Below, piece by piece: positions 43,001-52,814 of a stretch of 64,000 bases of DNA. Made by a program: the position numbers and the translations under genes. The notes below the pieces were generated by a model. It had not been told where the DNA came from. It made no database searches and saw only the letters and a program-made list of their open reading frames with translations. The first letter of the stretch is position 1; the number at the start of each line of letters is the position of its first letter. The stretch is from Phalacrocorax aristotelis (taxonomy: Eukaryota > Chordata > Aves > Suliformes > Phalacrocoracidae): the NCBI RefSeq assembly GCF_949628215.1, contig NC_134279.1, positions 84,315,517 through 84,379,516 on the forward strand, in the 5' to 3' direction.

Positions 43001-43332
43001 GCAAGGCTGGGCAATGGGGCTGGGTGTCCCCAGGGTGGGGGACGGGCACAGCCGGGGGTCGTGGGGACCCCTCAGGACCCCCCATCTTGCAGGGGGGATG
43101 AGCCAGCGACAGCACCTTCCTGCCACAGCCCCTGCACAAAGCCAAGCCAGGTACCCCCAACCCCCCCACCCCTGTACCCCCTCCTGTACCCCCCCTGCCA
43201 GGCTCAGCCCCCACCCCTCTCTCTGCCCAGGCTTCGCCCTGCTGCTGGCCCGTGACGCCCCTCACCCGCAGCTGCCCCAGGGGCACCAGCCCCACTGCCG
43301 AGGATGAGGACCTCTCCCCCCACACCGTGTAG
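37065..43332 (+). CDS. Drebrin-family ADF-H actin-binding protein (DBN1/DBNL paralogue)
   Basis: Fourteen exons join in phase to about 797 residues: 37065-37150, 38852-38904, 38990-39102, 39219-39293, 39752-39886, 40059-40136, 40311-40462, 40861-40915, 40998-41072, 41181-41301, 41403-42584, 42676-42784, 43093-43150 and 43231-43332. Residues about 8-135 form an ADF-H domain (TNWAVFAYE, SIMYGLCRIPDP, HRIVLISWVGE). Then comes the GTNYRKTNPALEIRR block shared with DBN1 and DBNL, and a Glu/Arg-rich helix (about 185-275) typical of drebrins. PRDFFRQRE and RPFLRYQ resemble DBNL. No C-terminal SH3 follows; instead a long Pro/Ser/Thr tail contains four in-frame 34-residue repeats. The last three exons are less certain. 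It should bind F-actin. It fits neither DBN1 nor DBNL well, so I read it as a third paralogue absent from mammals. Confidence 0.85.
38000..38130 (+). repeat. (CCGTG)n-type pentamer tract
   Basis: Runs of GCCGTGCCGTG with CCATG and CCACG variants, in intron 1 of the drebrin-family gene. It resembles the shorter GGCACGG tract in the SDR intron. Non-coding. Confidence 0.85.
40516..40750 (+). repeat. Minisatellite, ~62-base unit, in drebrin-family intron
   Basis: About 3.7 copies of a unit containing GGGACCCCAGCCCCCTGCAC, CCCCACAGTGCCCCC and TCCCACCACAGACACCCAC, in the intron between the exons ending at 40462 and starting at 40861. Confidence 0.8.
41581..41990 (+). repeat. 102-base coding tandem repeat, four copies
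   Basis: GACCCCTCCC starts recur at 41581, 41683, 41785 and (as GACTCCTCCC) 41887, exactly 102 bases (34 codons) apart. They lie within the large proline-rich exon of the drebrin-family gene, so copy changes keep the frame. A partial copy follows. Confidence 0.9.
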
Positions 43333-43689
43333 CTGGGGGGGGGGCCCAGCAGCCCTTCGAGGGGGGCAGCCGTGTGGCACCTCGCTGCCAGCCCTGTTCC
43401 CCACCCGACACCCCTGCACCACACACTGCAGACCCTTACCACGGCCCCCCCACCACAGCCCATCCCCCCCGGCTCACCCCCATCCCCGAGGCTGCAGCTG
43501 CAGCCCCCCCCACACCTCCCCATTTACACCCCAATAAGCAGCTTCGGGAGGGAGGCGGCACTCCTCAGTCCCCGACCCCACCTGTGGTGCACGGGGCGGT
43601 GGGGGGGGGCACGGGACCCCCACCCCAGGGAGGCCAGGCCAGGCAGAGGGACCCCCTGCCGCCACCCCACTCAGACACAGTGGCTGTTA

Positions 43690-43701
43690 AATAAATTTTA
43701 A
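43690..43701. terminator. Adjacent opposed poly(A) signals of drebrin-family gene and RTKN
   Basis: AATAAA on plus (43690-43695), 360 bases after the drebrin-family stop, abuts ATTAAA on minus (plus TTTAAT, 43696-43701 by eye), about 520 bases after the RTKN stop. The AT-rich patch is isolated in GC-rich sequence. Confidence 0.6.
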
Positions 43702-44218
43702 TGCATATTAATGAGGTGGTAGCTTTGGGTCCCCGGCCTGGGGGGCACCAGGGCTGGTCCCTGCCTGGGGGCGCTGCCCCCCCCGGGAAGGGCAGTGGGT
43801 GGGGGGCAGCAGCGGGGGCTGGGGCATGCAGCCCCCAGGATTAGAGGTGAGGGGAAGCAGAGCTGGGGGGGTCCCTGTGCAGCCCCCAGGGTTAGACCCA
43901 CACCCACCGTACGTGGGGGTTTGTCCTGAGCACCCACCCTGGGGGGGCATCATCCCCCAGCACCGACCTTGGGGTGGGGACAAACCCCCCTCCCCCTTTG
44001 GCAGGGGTCAGCCCTGAGCCCACCCTGCCCCCACACACCCCCCAGGCACAGGGTGGCAGAAATTCCAGTTTCTCCCCAAGAAAAGAAGCTGGGAGCCCCT
44101 GGCCCCTCCACAACAGGGCAGGACCCCCTGCCATGTCACCCTGCCCCAGCCACCCTGGGGGCTGAAGAGTGGGGGTCCCATCCCATCCCCCTCAAAAGGG
44201 TCCTGGAGGTCCCCAGGC
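43702..44218 (-). other. RTKN: Probable RTKN 3' UTR
   Basis: This lies between the RTKN stop and the opposed poly(A) signals. It contains short GGGGGT/CAGCCCCCAGG repeats and no conserved coding segment. Confidence 0.45.
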
Positions 44219-47200
44219 TCAGACCCGGGACTGGAGGGGGCCAGGGGCGTCGTGCACCGCAGCCGGGCTGCTGCTGCCGCTGCTGGAGGAGCCAGAGCTG
44301 GGGGGCGAGGGGCGCTGGGGGGGTGCTGCCTGCCGGGACCCCCGCCCCTTCAGGGTGCTGAGCTTGGCGTCGAGAGAGAGGGTGCGAGGGCGGCCCCAGG
44401 GGCGGCGGGTGGGGGGGCTGGGGCTGCCCGTCCGGCCAGAGTGGGGGGCACGGGGGGGTGGCCCCTCAAAGAGGGAGAGCCAAGGCGGGGTCCCCGGCGC
44501 CCGGCCCCCCGCCCGCCGCGTCAGGATGTCCGTCACTGCCTCGATGTCGTCAGCCGGATCAATAGCTGCGGGGAAGAGCAGGGGTCAGATGGGCCCCCCA
44601 GACCCTTGCAGGGGTCAGCTGGGCCCACCCAGACCCCTGCCCTGCTCCTGCACCGTGGGGACGGGACCTGCCAATGGGCAGGACGGGGCGGCTGGAGCAG
44701 CCCTATGGCAGGGATGTGCCCCACGGCCAGGACGTGCCCCACGGCCACGGTGTACCCCACGGCCAGGGCAACGGGATGTGCCCCACGGCTGGGGTGGCTG
44801 GGATGTGCACCAGGACCAGGGCAGCCAGGACACGCTCTGTGGCCAGGACAGCCGGGACGTGCCCTAGAGCCAGGACACGCACCGAAGCCAGGGCAGCTGG
44901 GACATGTCCGGTGGCCGGGACGTGCCCCATGGCTGTCCCAGGGGTGCCATGGGGCGGTGGGCTCACCACACCAGCCCCCCGCCCATCACCTGTCGCTGTA
45001 ATAGGAGGAGAGCAGAGCCCGGATCTCTGCCGAGACGGCGTTATCCTGCAGCAGGAGCCCTTCGCAGGCAGAGGGGGGCACGGCCGGGCCAGGCAGGGCT
45101 GGAGCCGCCAGAGACGGGGGGCAGAGAGAGACGGAGAGACAGGGGGGATGGAGGGGGAACAGGAGGGGACAGAGAGAGGCAGGAGAGGACAGAGGGAGGC
45201 AGGAGGGGGGACACAGAGAAATGGGGGATCAGAGGGGCAGTAGAGAGAACAGTGGCGTTAGGGAGGTGCCAGGGCGGCAAGGACAGGGCTGCCCGGCAGC
45301 AGGTTAGTGGAGAGCAGAGAGGAGGGAGACAGAGGCAGAGCCCCCCCGGCCCCCCACTCACCCATCTCGTGGTAGAGCGAGCCTTGCCGGGGCAGCACGG
45401 CGGGTGGCCGGCGTGGCGGCGGCACCTCAATCCTCATCAGCTCGTCACAGCACTGCTTCCACTGGCCTGGGGACACGGGGGGGGGGGGGGTCAGCACTGC
45501 AGGGATGGGGGTCCTGCCGTGGGGGGGAGGGCCACCAGGATGGGGGTCCTGCCAGGATGGGGGGTCCCGCCCATACTCACTCATGTCATAGAAGTGCTGC
45601 CAGAACGCCTCCATCCATCGCTGTGCCTCGGCCCGGCTCTCGGCCAGCAGCGTGTGGGTCACCTCCTCGCCGCCGTAGCGGTTGGTGACGGCCATGCCGT
45701 GGGGCTGCTCGTGCCCCTCCCGCTCCGCCGCGCGGATGCGGGTCTCCTGTGGTGGCGGCAGCGGCTCTCAGACCCCGCAGCCCCCCGCAGCCCCCCGCAC
45801 CCCCCGCCCCGGCTGCTGTACCTTGTTGACGGCGATGGTGAGGGCAGGCTCCAGCCCGGCCTCGGCCTCGCCAGGGTCGCGGTAGCAGAGGAGGTCGGTG
45901 CCGCGCAGGACGCAGTACAGATGGGTCCCGCTCTGTGCCTCGGACCCTGGCTGCTGCCCGCGGAGCTGGCACCGTCAGTGCGGCAGGCACCGGTGGGCAC
46001 CGCCCCACCCTGGCTCCCTGGGGTCATTCCCAGCCCCACTGGGACCCCCATCCCCACCACACCCCATCCCCTGACCAATGCGGGGGGACGGGGCAACCCC
46101 CTCCCCAGCACGGGGGTAGCCGGGTCTCCATCCCCACCACACTCCGGAGGCCGCCAGCAGGGACTGCCAAGAGGCAGCAGGGGCTTGTGCCACCACCCGT
46201 CCCCACCCCCGGACAGGGACGGGACAGGACATGTGCCCATCCCCATCCCATCTCTGACCCTGTGTCTCCCCATGTCCCCATCCCTGTCCCCGTCCCGCCC
46301 CCGTCCCACGCTCACCTGCAGCCGGAGGAAGCCGCTCGTCACCGGGGCGGCCATGCAGCGGGGCTGGGCAGCCAGGCGGCAGCACATGCTGCCGTAGAGG
46401 GGCAACCAGAAGGAGCTCTCCTCTGCGGGGGCACGCTCGCCTGGGGCGCCTGGGCACAGACCACCCCCCACACACACACCCCTCCCCGCTCCCTGCCCTG
46501 CCAGGACCCCAGACCCATCTCACCTCCAGACCAGCTGGGACCCCCAAGACCCCTCTGCCCCCAACCCACCAGGCCCCCTAGACCCATCTCCCCCCCAAAC
46601 CATCTGGGACCCCAGACCCTATCCCTCAGCCCATCAGTCCCCCGATCCCACCCCATCCCAGACCCCTCTCCCCACCCCGCCAGGCCCCCAGCCGCATTGC
46701 CCGCGCCACACACTCACCGTTGCTGGCGATGGCGAGGTCGTGGGTGCGGAAGCCGTCCTGCACCTCGGCCAGGGAGAGGACGGCGTGCGCCAGGAGGTGG
46801 AACTTGGGGCCCCTGGGGGGACGGCGGGTGAGAGGAGCAGGGATGGGGGGACACAGGGGGCACGGGGGGTGTCGGGGTACTCACGGCACACTGGGGGCTG
46901 GCAGCAGGAGCGGGCTGGTGCCGCCGTTACCCGGGGGGCTGCCGGGGCTCCCATCCATGGCGGCGCGCACCCGCTTGCCGGAGGAGCGTCCCAGGGAGGT
47001 GCTGAGGCGGGTGGCCAGCTTTCTGGGGGTGCTGCCCTGCGCCGCGCCCCCCGCCAGCCCTGCGCTGTACAGCTCCACCTTCAGCTCGAAGTCAGGCCCG
47101 GCCTCTGAGCTGGGTAGGGGGACATGGGATGAGCGGGGTAGGAGACACACACGGTCCTCCCTGCCCTACTGCCCGCCCCGGGACCCTCCGTGCCACCCCA

Positions 47201-50200
47201 CAGCCACAGCCCGGCCCAGGACCCCTCCCAGGGGGAGGGCAGGGAGAGCAGGAGTCCCCCCCAGGGGAGGCAGGGGAGGGCAGGGGTCCCTCTGGGGTGC
47301 ACCCGCTCCCAGCGTGGCGCTCACAAGAGGACGGCGCTCTCGAAGCAGATGTCGGTGAGGGTCCGGTCCACCAGCACCATGGGGGTGTCGTGGATCTCCG
47401 CCCCGAGCTGCAGCAGGCAGAAGACGGCGCAGCGGTGCAGCTCTGCGGGCGAGGGGGGGTCAGGGTGGCAGGGGGTGATGGGGAGGGGGGCTGCGCTGCC
47501 CCCCTGCACCCCCACTCACCTCCCTTGTTCCTGAAGTACTCTGTGTCCTTCCACATCAGCGGGATGCGCAGGTCTGGGGGGGGGGGGAGATGGGTGGTGA
47601 GGGGGGCTGAGCCCCCCCAGGACAGCCCCACAGGGACACACAAGGGTCCCTTGCTGGCTGCCTGCACCCAGGACCCCCCGCCAGCCCCCCACCATGGGAG
47701 GGTGCACAGACGGGGGTGCTGGGCGCACCCATCCACCCCGGGTTGGGGGGCTGGCAGGACCCCCCCCATACCTGAGACACAGACAGTGCCGCGGCAGGGC
47801 AGGCGCTCGTCCGTGGGGCCGGCGTCTGAGGGGCTGCGGAGGCGGGCGGGGGGGGAAGCAGGGATGGGGAGCTGTGACGGCCGCCCCAGCACCCCCCTCG
47901 CCCCCCCAGCGCCCCCCTCGCCCCCCCCCCCCCCCCGGGGGTGCTCACCGCCTGGCCGTCCGCCGCAGCACCTGCGCCTCCTTCCTGCGCTGCAGCTCGG
48001 CCATGTAGGCCAGGACGCGGCTGTTGCAGACCAGGAGGCTCTTGGCGGCCTCCAGCGCCTGCTCCCGCCGGCTGCAGGCGGCCAGCAGCTTGCAGGCCCC
48101 CTCCCGCAGCCGCAGCTCCCGCTCCATCTTCCGCTGGATCTCCGTGTCCTGCGGGGGGGGGACGGGGATGGGGGGCACCCACCGGGGATGGCGGGGACGG
48201 AGCGGGGGTCCCTCCCCACCCGCGGTTGGCTCTGGCCCCGGATTGGGGCTGCCACGTCCCCCCCCGGGGGCCACGGAGCAACCCGGCCACCCCCAGCTCT
48301 GCACCCCTGGGGGGTCCCAGACATGCACCCCTCTAGGGTGTCCCAGCCGTGCACACCCCTGGGGGGGTCCCAAGCTCTGCACACCCCTTGGGGGGGGTCC
48401 CAGCCATGCACCCCTGGCTCAGCACAGCTCGGGGTGCCCAGCCCAGGCCCAAGCACAGGGAGGGGACACCAGCCCCCAGCCAGCTCCTCTCCCACCATGG
48501 CGCCAGTCCCCATGGCCACCTCTGTCACCCCCCACCCCAAACCAGCCTTTGCTGCGGCCACCAAATAAACACCCTGCACCCCCCCACACCCCCCCTCCAG
48601 GGTCAGGCAGCCACCAGCTCCTCATGGTCTCCCTCCCAGACCCCCCACAGCCGCCTGCCAGGGTCCCCCATCCCACTGCCCTGGAACAGCCCCCAGCCCT
48701 GGGGGCTGCAGCCCCAGTGCCCCAATGCAGCCCACAGGGGAGTCATGCACCCCACAGACACAGCATTCACCCCACAAGGAGCCACACACCCCACAGATTT
48801 GCTATGTGTCCCACAGACACACCATGTGCCCCACAGGAGAACAACATGCCCCAAGGACACACCATGCATCCCACGGATGTGCCGCGCGCCCCACAGATAC
48901 ACCACATATGCCACGGCGGAGCCAGGTACCCCACAGATATATCGTGTACCCCACAGGGGAACCATGTGCCCCACAGATACACCACGAACCCCACAAATAC
49001 CCCATAGGAGAACTATGTGCCGCGCATATACACCATATACCCCACAGGGGAACGACGCGCCCCACAGATACACCACGCACCCCATGGCTGAGCCACGCGT
49101 CCCCCAGATACTTCATGTACCCTATGTCTAAGCCACGCACCCCACAGATACATCGTGTACCCCATGGGGGAACCACACACCCCATGGATACAGCATGCAC
49201 CCCATGGATATGCCACACACCCCACAGAAACATCATGTACCCCACGGCTGGGCCACGCACCCCACAGACACATCACATGCCCCATGGGGGAACCATGCAC
49301 CCCACAGATGAAGCATACGCCCCATGGATGTGCCACACACCCCACAGCTGTGCCACGTACCCCACAGGGGATCCCCACACCCCACAGACACATCGTGTAC
49401 CCACAGGGGAAACCACGCACCCCACGGATACACCACGTACCCCACGGGTGTGCCACACACCCCATGGATTTGCCATGCATCCCCCAGACGTGCCAGACCA
49501 CGGACACCCACAGCGCAGTGGGGGGCACACACCGAGCAGCCCCCCCCACATCCCCCCAGACCCCCAACTCACTGCCGGTACCGGCTGCTGCTCCATTCCG
49601 GTACCGGCTGCTGCCTTCACCCCCCGGCGCTGCCTGCACCCCCCCCGGGCCCCCTGCCCGTGGAGCCGCAGTGACGTCACCGCCTGCTATAAATAACCCC
49701 GAGCAGTGGACGGGGGGGGGGGGGGGGCGGCAGCAACCGGGAACTCGAGACCCCCCCTCCCCTCCCAGGAACACCCCCACCGTCCCGGTGAGAGATGGGG
49801 GGATGCTCCCTGTAAGGAGGGGAGCAGTGGGGAGTGCTCTCCGCCTTCCCAGCACCCCCGGGACACCCCGGACCCCCAGCCACCAGGTTCCCCGGAGTCC
49901 GGGGGGTGCCGGGGGGCACCCCCCAATTCCTACCTGGAGGCTAATGGCGATCTGGCGGATATAGAGCATGTTGAGATCTTCCAGGATCCGCAGCTTCTCC
50001 TGCATCTGAAGGCGTTGCCCCCTCCCCGCCACCTCCATCGGGACCACCGGGACCCCCCCGGTTACTGTGGGGGGGCTGGGGGGGGTGGGGGGGGGTCCCC
50101 GCATCCACCCCGGCTCCCCACCCGTGGACCCCACTGCATCCAGCGCTGGCAGGAGTCGGGTCTGTCTGGCCCCCCCACCCAACTCCTTACGGCTGCGGAG

Positions 50201-52042
50201 AGAAAAGGGCCCTTTCATCGGCCCCCCCAGTACGAGCTGCCCCCCCCAGCGGGTCCCGGCCGCCCCCTCCCGCCGAACAACCGGACACTGTGCGGGAAAG
50301 GGCAGCGGGGGCGGCTGGGGGGGATGGGGGAAGGTGGGGGGGGCAGGGGTGGGATAAGGGGTGCTGGAATGGGGGATGGGGGACGTGACGGGGCACAGGG
50401 GACAAGATGTGGGACAAGGGTTGCAGGGGAGGGAGAAGGGGCGCAAGGGTTGGGAGATGGGGAGGGGATAAGATGGGGGGCAGGAAACAGGAGAAGGGGT
50501 GCAGGGAACAAGATGGGGGGCAGGGGTAGGACAAGGGGTGCAGGGGCTGGGAGTCGAGGAGGTGACAAGATAGGGTGCAGGGGACAGGAGGGGGTGCAGG
50601 GGACAGGAGAAGGGGTGCTGGGATGGGGGAAGGGGTGCAGGGGAGGTGGTGCACGGACAGGACAAGGTGTGCGGGGTTCAGGGCGCGGGGACGGGACGAG
50701 GGGTGCGGGGGTCGGGGTGCAGCAGGCAGGGTGGAGGCACAGGGCGGGGGTGCGGGGGACCGGGCTGAGGAGGGTGGTCCCGGATCGGGGTGCAGGGAAG
50801 GGCCGGGGGGGCGGGGTCCCGGTACCGGGGCCCTACGTGTGTGTGTCCCCCCGCCCGCCGCCCCCTGCCGGCCCCGGTGGGCGCAGCCGCCCGAGCCGGC
50901 CCCCGGTACCTTCCGCCGCTCCCGCTCCGCCGCGGCGCATACAGGAAGGCGGCGGCGGCCGCCCGCCCCCGGCCCGCCCCCCCCGGCCATTTCTCCGCCG
51001 GCTCCGCTCGCAGGGGCCGCCCCCCGCCCGCCCCCGCCCACGGCAGCACCGGGACACCGGGGCTGGCGGAGGGAATCCCCGAGCGCACCGGGACACCCCC
51101 GCCAGGCGCAGCTGGTACCGGGGGAACCGGGAGCCCCCATATGCACCAGGGACCCCGCCTGCACCGGGACCCCCTGCCGTGTGCGCACAAGGAACCCCCC
51201 GAGTGTGCACCAGGACACCCCCCCCATGCACACCTCGTACTGGGGGAACCGGAACCCCCACCCCCCCCCCGAGTGTATCAGGACCCCTCCCCGTGTGCAC
51301 CAGGACACCTCACCTGGGCCCCAGCGTGCACCGGAACCCCCTGCTGTGGGTGCACAAGGACCCCACTGAGTGCACCAGGACACCCTCCCCACCATGCGCA
51401 GGTGGTACCGGGGGAAATGGGACCCCCACACCTTGTGCATCAGGACCCCCCCATATGCACCAGGAACCCCCCCGTGCCTGGTGCCAAGCCAGGAGCCACA
51501 TGCCACGCGCCTCACAGGGGCGAGGGCGAGGGTTCTGCTCCCACAGCCCCGTCCTTCCCACCTCCCGCCAATGCAGCCCCCTCCCCAGGAGCCACGAGGG
51601 GCCTCAGTGTGGATCTGGTGCCAGCACGTCACAGACCCGGGACCCCCCGGGCAGCAGTGGGAGCTGCGGGGTGCAGGGGCCGTGGTCCCGCCGCGCTGCC
51701 CTGGCACGCTGCCGACGGCGAGGGCGGCCGTGCCGGGGGCGCGGGCGCTTCCCGCCTTGCTGGGGCGAGAGCCCGCCGGAGTGGCGGGAAATCCCGGCTG
51801 GGCCGGTGGCGGCCGGTGCTGCCGGCGGGACGGGTGGGACGGGCGGGACAAGGGCGGCAGGTGCCAGGAGCTCCGTGGGGAGCGGCTGCCTGTGCCCTGC
51901 CCGCCTGCACGGCCCGGTGCCGGTGCCGTACCTGCGCGGAGTCTGCCAGGAGGCTGAGCCGGCAGCGGCCGCGGCGGATCTCCATCTCCAGTGCCGAGCC
52001 ACGGGCCACGGTCACCCGGCTGCGCTGGTTGCGGCAGAACAT
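44219..52042 (-). CDS. RTKN: Rhotekin, Rho-GTP effector
   Basis: Twelve minus-strand coding exons give 573 residues (human about 563): 52042-51932, 48148-47949, 47833-47772, 47573-47520, 47442-47325, 47109-46885, 46812-46718, 46422-46316, 45953-45822, 45746-45581, 45466-45362 and 44565-44219. The start MFCRNQRSRVTVARGS matches the long human isoform. Residues about 38-104 form the HR1/REM Rho-binding helices (REGACKLLAACSRREQALEA). An anillin-like region follows (LRIPLMWKDTEYF, VLVDRTLTD), then LGRSSGKRVRA and a PH domain (about 324-430, ending WMEAFWQHFYDM). The C-terminal exon keeps DDIEAVTDILTRR and PWGRPRTLSLDA. An alternative first exon at 50005-49934 gives the short isoform. The protein binds active RhoA and links it to septin and survival signalling. 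Confidence 0.95.
44700..44960 (+). repeat. Minisatellite in RTKN last intron
   Basis: Degenerate 15-18-base units of GACGTGCCCCACGGCCAG type, about 15 copies, between the last two coding exons. Confidence 0.75.
45115..45290 (+). repeat. Purine-rich GGACAGAGAGAGGCAGGA repeats in RTKN intron
   Basis: Several degenerate copies of a GGGGACAGAG(A/G)GAGGCAGGA unit, in the same intron as the 44.7 kb array. Non-coding. Confidence 0.65.
48730..49500 (+). repeat. 21-base minisatellite in RTKN intron, ~36 copies
   Basis: About 770 bases of CCCCACAGATACACCACGCA-like units with a 21-base period and many substitutions, for example CCCATGGCTGAGCCACGC variants. Because the period is seven codons, long stop-free frames appear on both strands; they have no gene-like context. 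It lies between the common second exon and the alternative first exon. Confidence 0.9.
49934..50005 (-). CDS. RTKN: RTKN alternative first coding exon
   Basis: An ATG at 50005 opens 24 codons, MQEKLRILEDLNMLYIRQ and a short tail, ending in phase 0 at an AG|GTAGG donor. This matches the alternative N-terminus of mammalian rhotekin (MQDRL.ILEDLNMLYIRQ as I recall it) and splices to the exon at 48148 (DTEIQRKM), replacing the MFCRN exon 2 kb upstream. Its own promoter must lie in the G-rich stretch at 50.0-50.8 kb. Confidence 0.9.
50330..50790 (+). repeat. G-rich GGGGTGCAGGGGACAGGA minisatellite
   Basis: Roughly 20 degenerate 15-25-base units with frequent GGGG runs, between the two RTKN first exons. 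The plus strand could form G-quadruplexes. A second, weaker GTGCACCAGGACACCCC repeat covers 51.11-51.48 kb. Confidence 0.8.
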
Positions 52043-52382
52043 TGTGCCGGTGCCGGTACTGGGGCTGGTCCCAGGACGCTCCAGCTCCCGCAGGATGTTT
52101 TCTTGGCCTGGAGCAAACCCCTCCCTGGCCCCGCCAACACCTGGCACGGGGGCAGGACACACCGGGGCGGGACGGGGAACACCGGGACACACCAATCCTG
52201 GCCACCACCGACCCGCACGGATGCAAAACACCGCGGTTTGTGCCGGAGTGACCGGTGGGGGCCCAAGCAGGAGCGGGGCTGGCAGCGGGGCCGGTACCGG
52301 GCACGTCCTGACACAGGCAGGACAATGGCCCGAGTCAGCGCCGGCAGCTGCGGGGACGGGGGAACGGGGGGGGGGGATGCGC

Positions 52383-52570
52383 ACGTGCTAATTAACGCAG
52401 GGCGTGCAAGAGCATGCACGGGCACACGTGTGTACACACATGCACGCACACGTGCGTGCTCCGCGCCGCCTGCGTGTCCATGGACGTGCGCCCCACGGGA
52501 CCGCGTCCACACGCACGCACACGCGTGCAGCACCGCCTGTATGTGCATGCACACGCGTGTGCACGGGCAG
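52383..52570. repeat. Alternating CA/TG/CG tract
   Basis: ACACGTGTGTACACACATGC, CACGCACACGTGCGTGC and similar stretches alternate purine and pyrimidine over most of 180 bases, so the tract is a candidate Z-DNA former. It lies upstream of both the RTKN and INO80B starts. Confidence 0.75.
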
Positions 52571-52616
52571 CGCGTGCCCGCGGGCAGCTGCCTGCACACA
52601 CGCATCTCTGCGCAAC

Positions 52617-52686
52617 GCGCTGCCCGGGCGGAAACCGCCGCCGCGGGCCCAAAGGCCCGCGGCGGCGGTTTCCGCCCGGGTAGCGC
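52617..52686. repeat. Near-perfect inverted repeat (27-bp arms, 4-base loop)
   Basis: Left arm 52623-52649 (begins CCCGGGCGGAAACCGCC) and right arm 52654-52680 (ends GGCGGTTTCCGCCCGGG) are perfect reverse complements around the loop CAAA at 52650-52653. Beyond them GCGCTG and TAGCGC extend the stem to 33 pairs with one mismatch. GGTTTCCGCC resembles an E2F site in each arm. It lies about 130 bases upstream of the INO80B ATG. Confidence 0.95.
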
Positions 52687-52689
52687 TCC

Positions 52690-52814
52690 ACCTTGCCCAT
52701 TTCAAATATGGCGCCGCCGCCGCCGCCCCCCCACCCGCCGTGTAACCGCCGCACCGGGCGGAAGTGGGTCCGCACGGAAATTGTTTCCCCCAGGCGGCGG
52801 AACACCGGCAGCGG
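52690..52814 (+). promoter_or_regulatory. INO80B: INO80B promoter / 5' UTR with YY1-like motif
   Basis: CAAATATGGCGCCGCC at about 52703 fits the YY1 core (ATGGCG preceded by A-rich bases), a common initiator-proximal element of housekeeping genes. CCGGAAGT-like CGGAAGTGG near 52760 fits an ETS site. No TATA box is seen. Confidence 0.55.

Noticed and set aside
48725-49696. Possible CRISPR-like or repeat-protein locus because of regularly spaced 21-base units
   Set aside because: The units are contiguous and degenerate, with no spacers, in an intron of a vertebrate gene. The 323-codon open frame follows from the period being a multiple of three.
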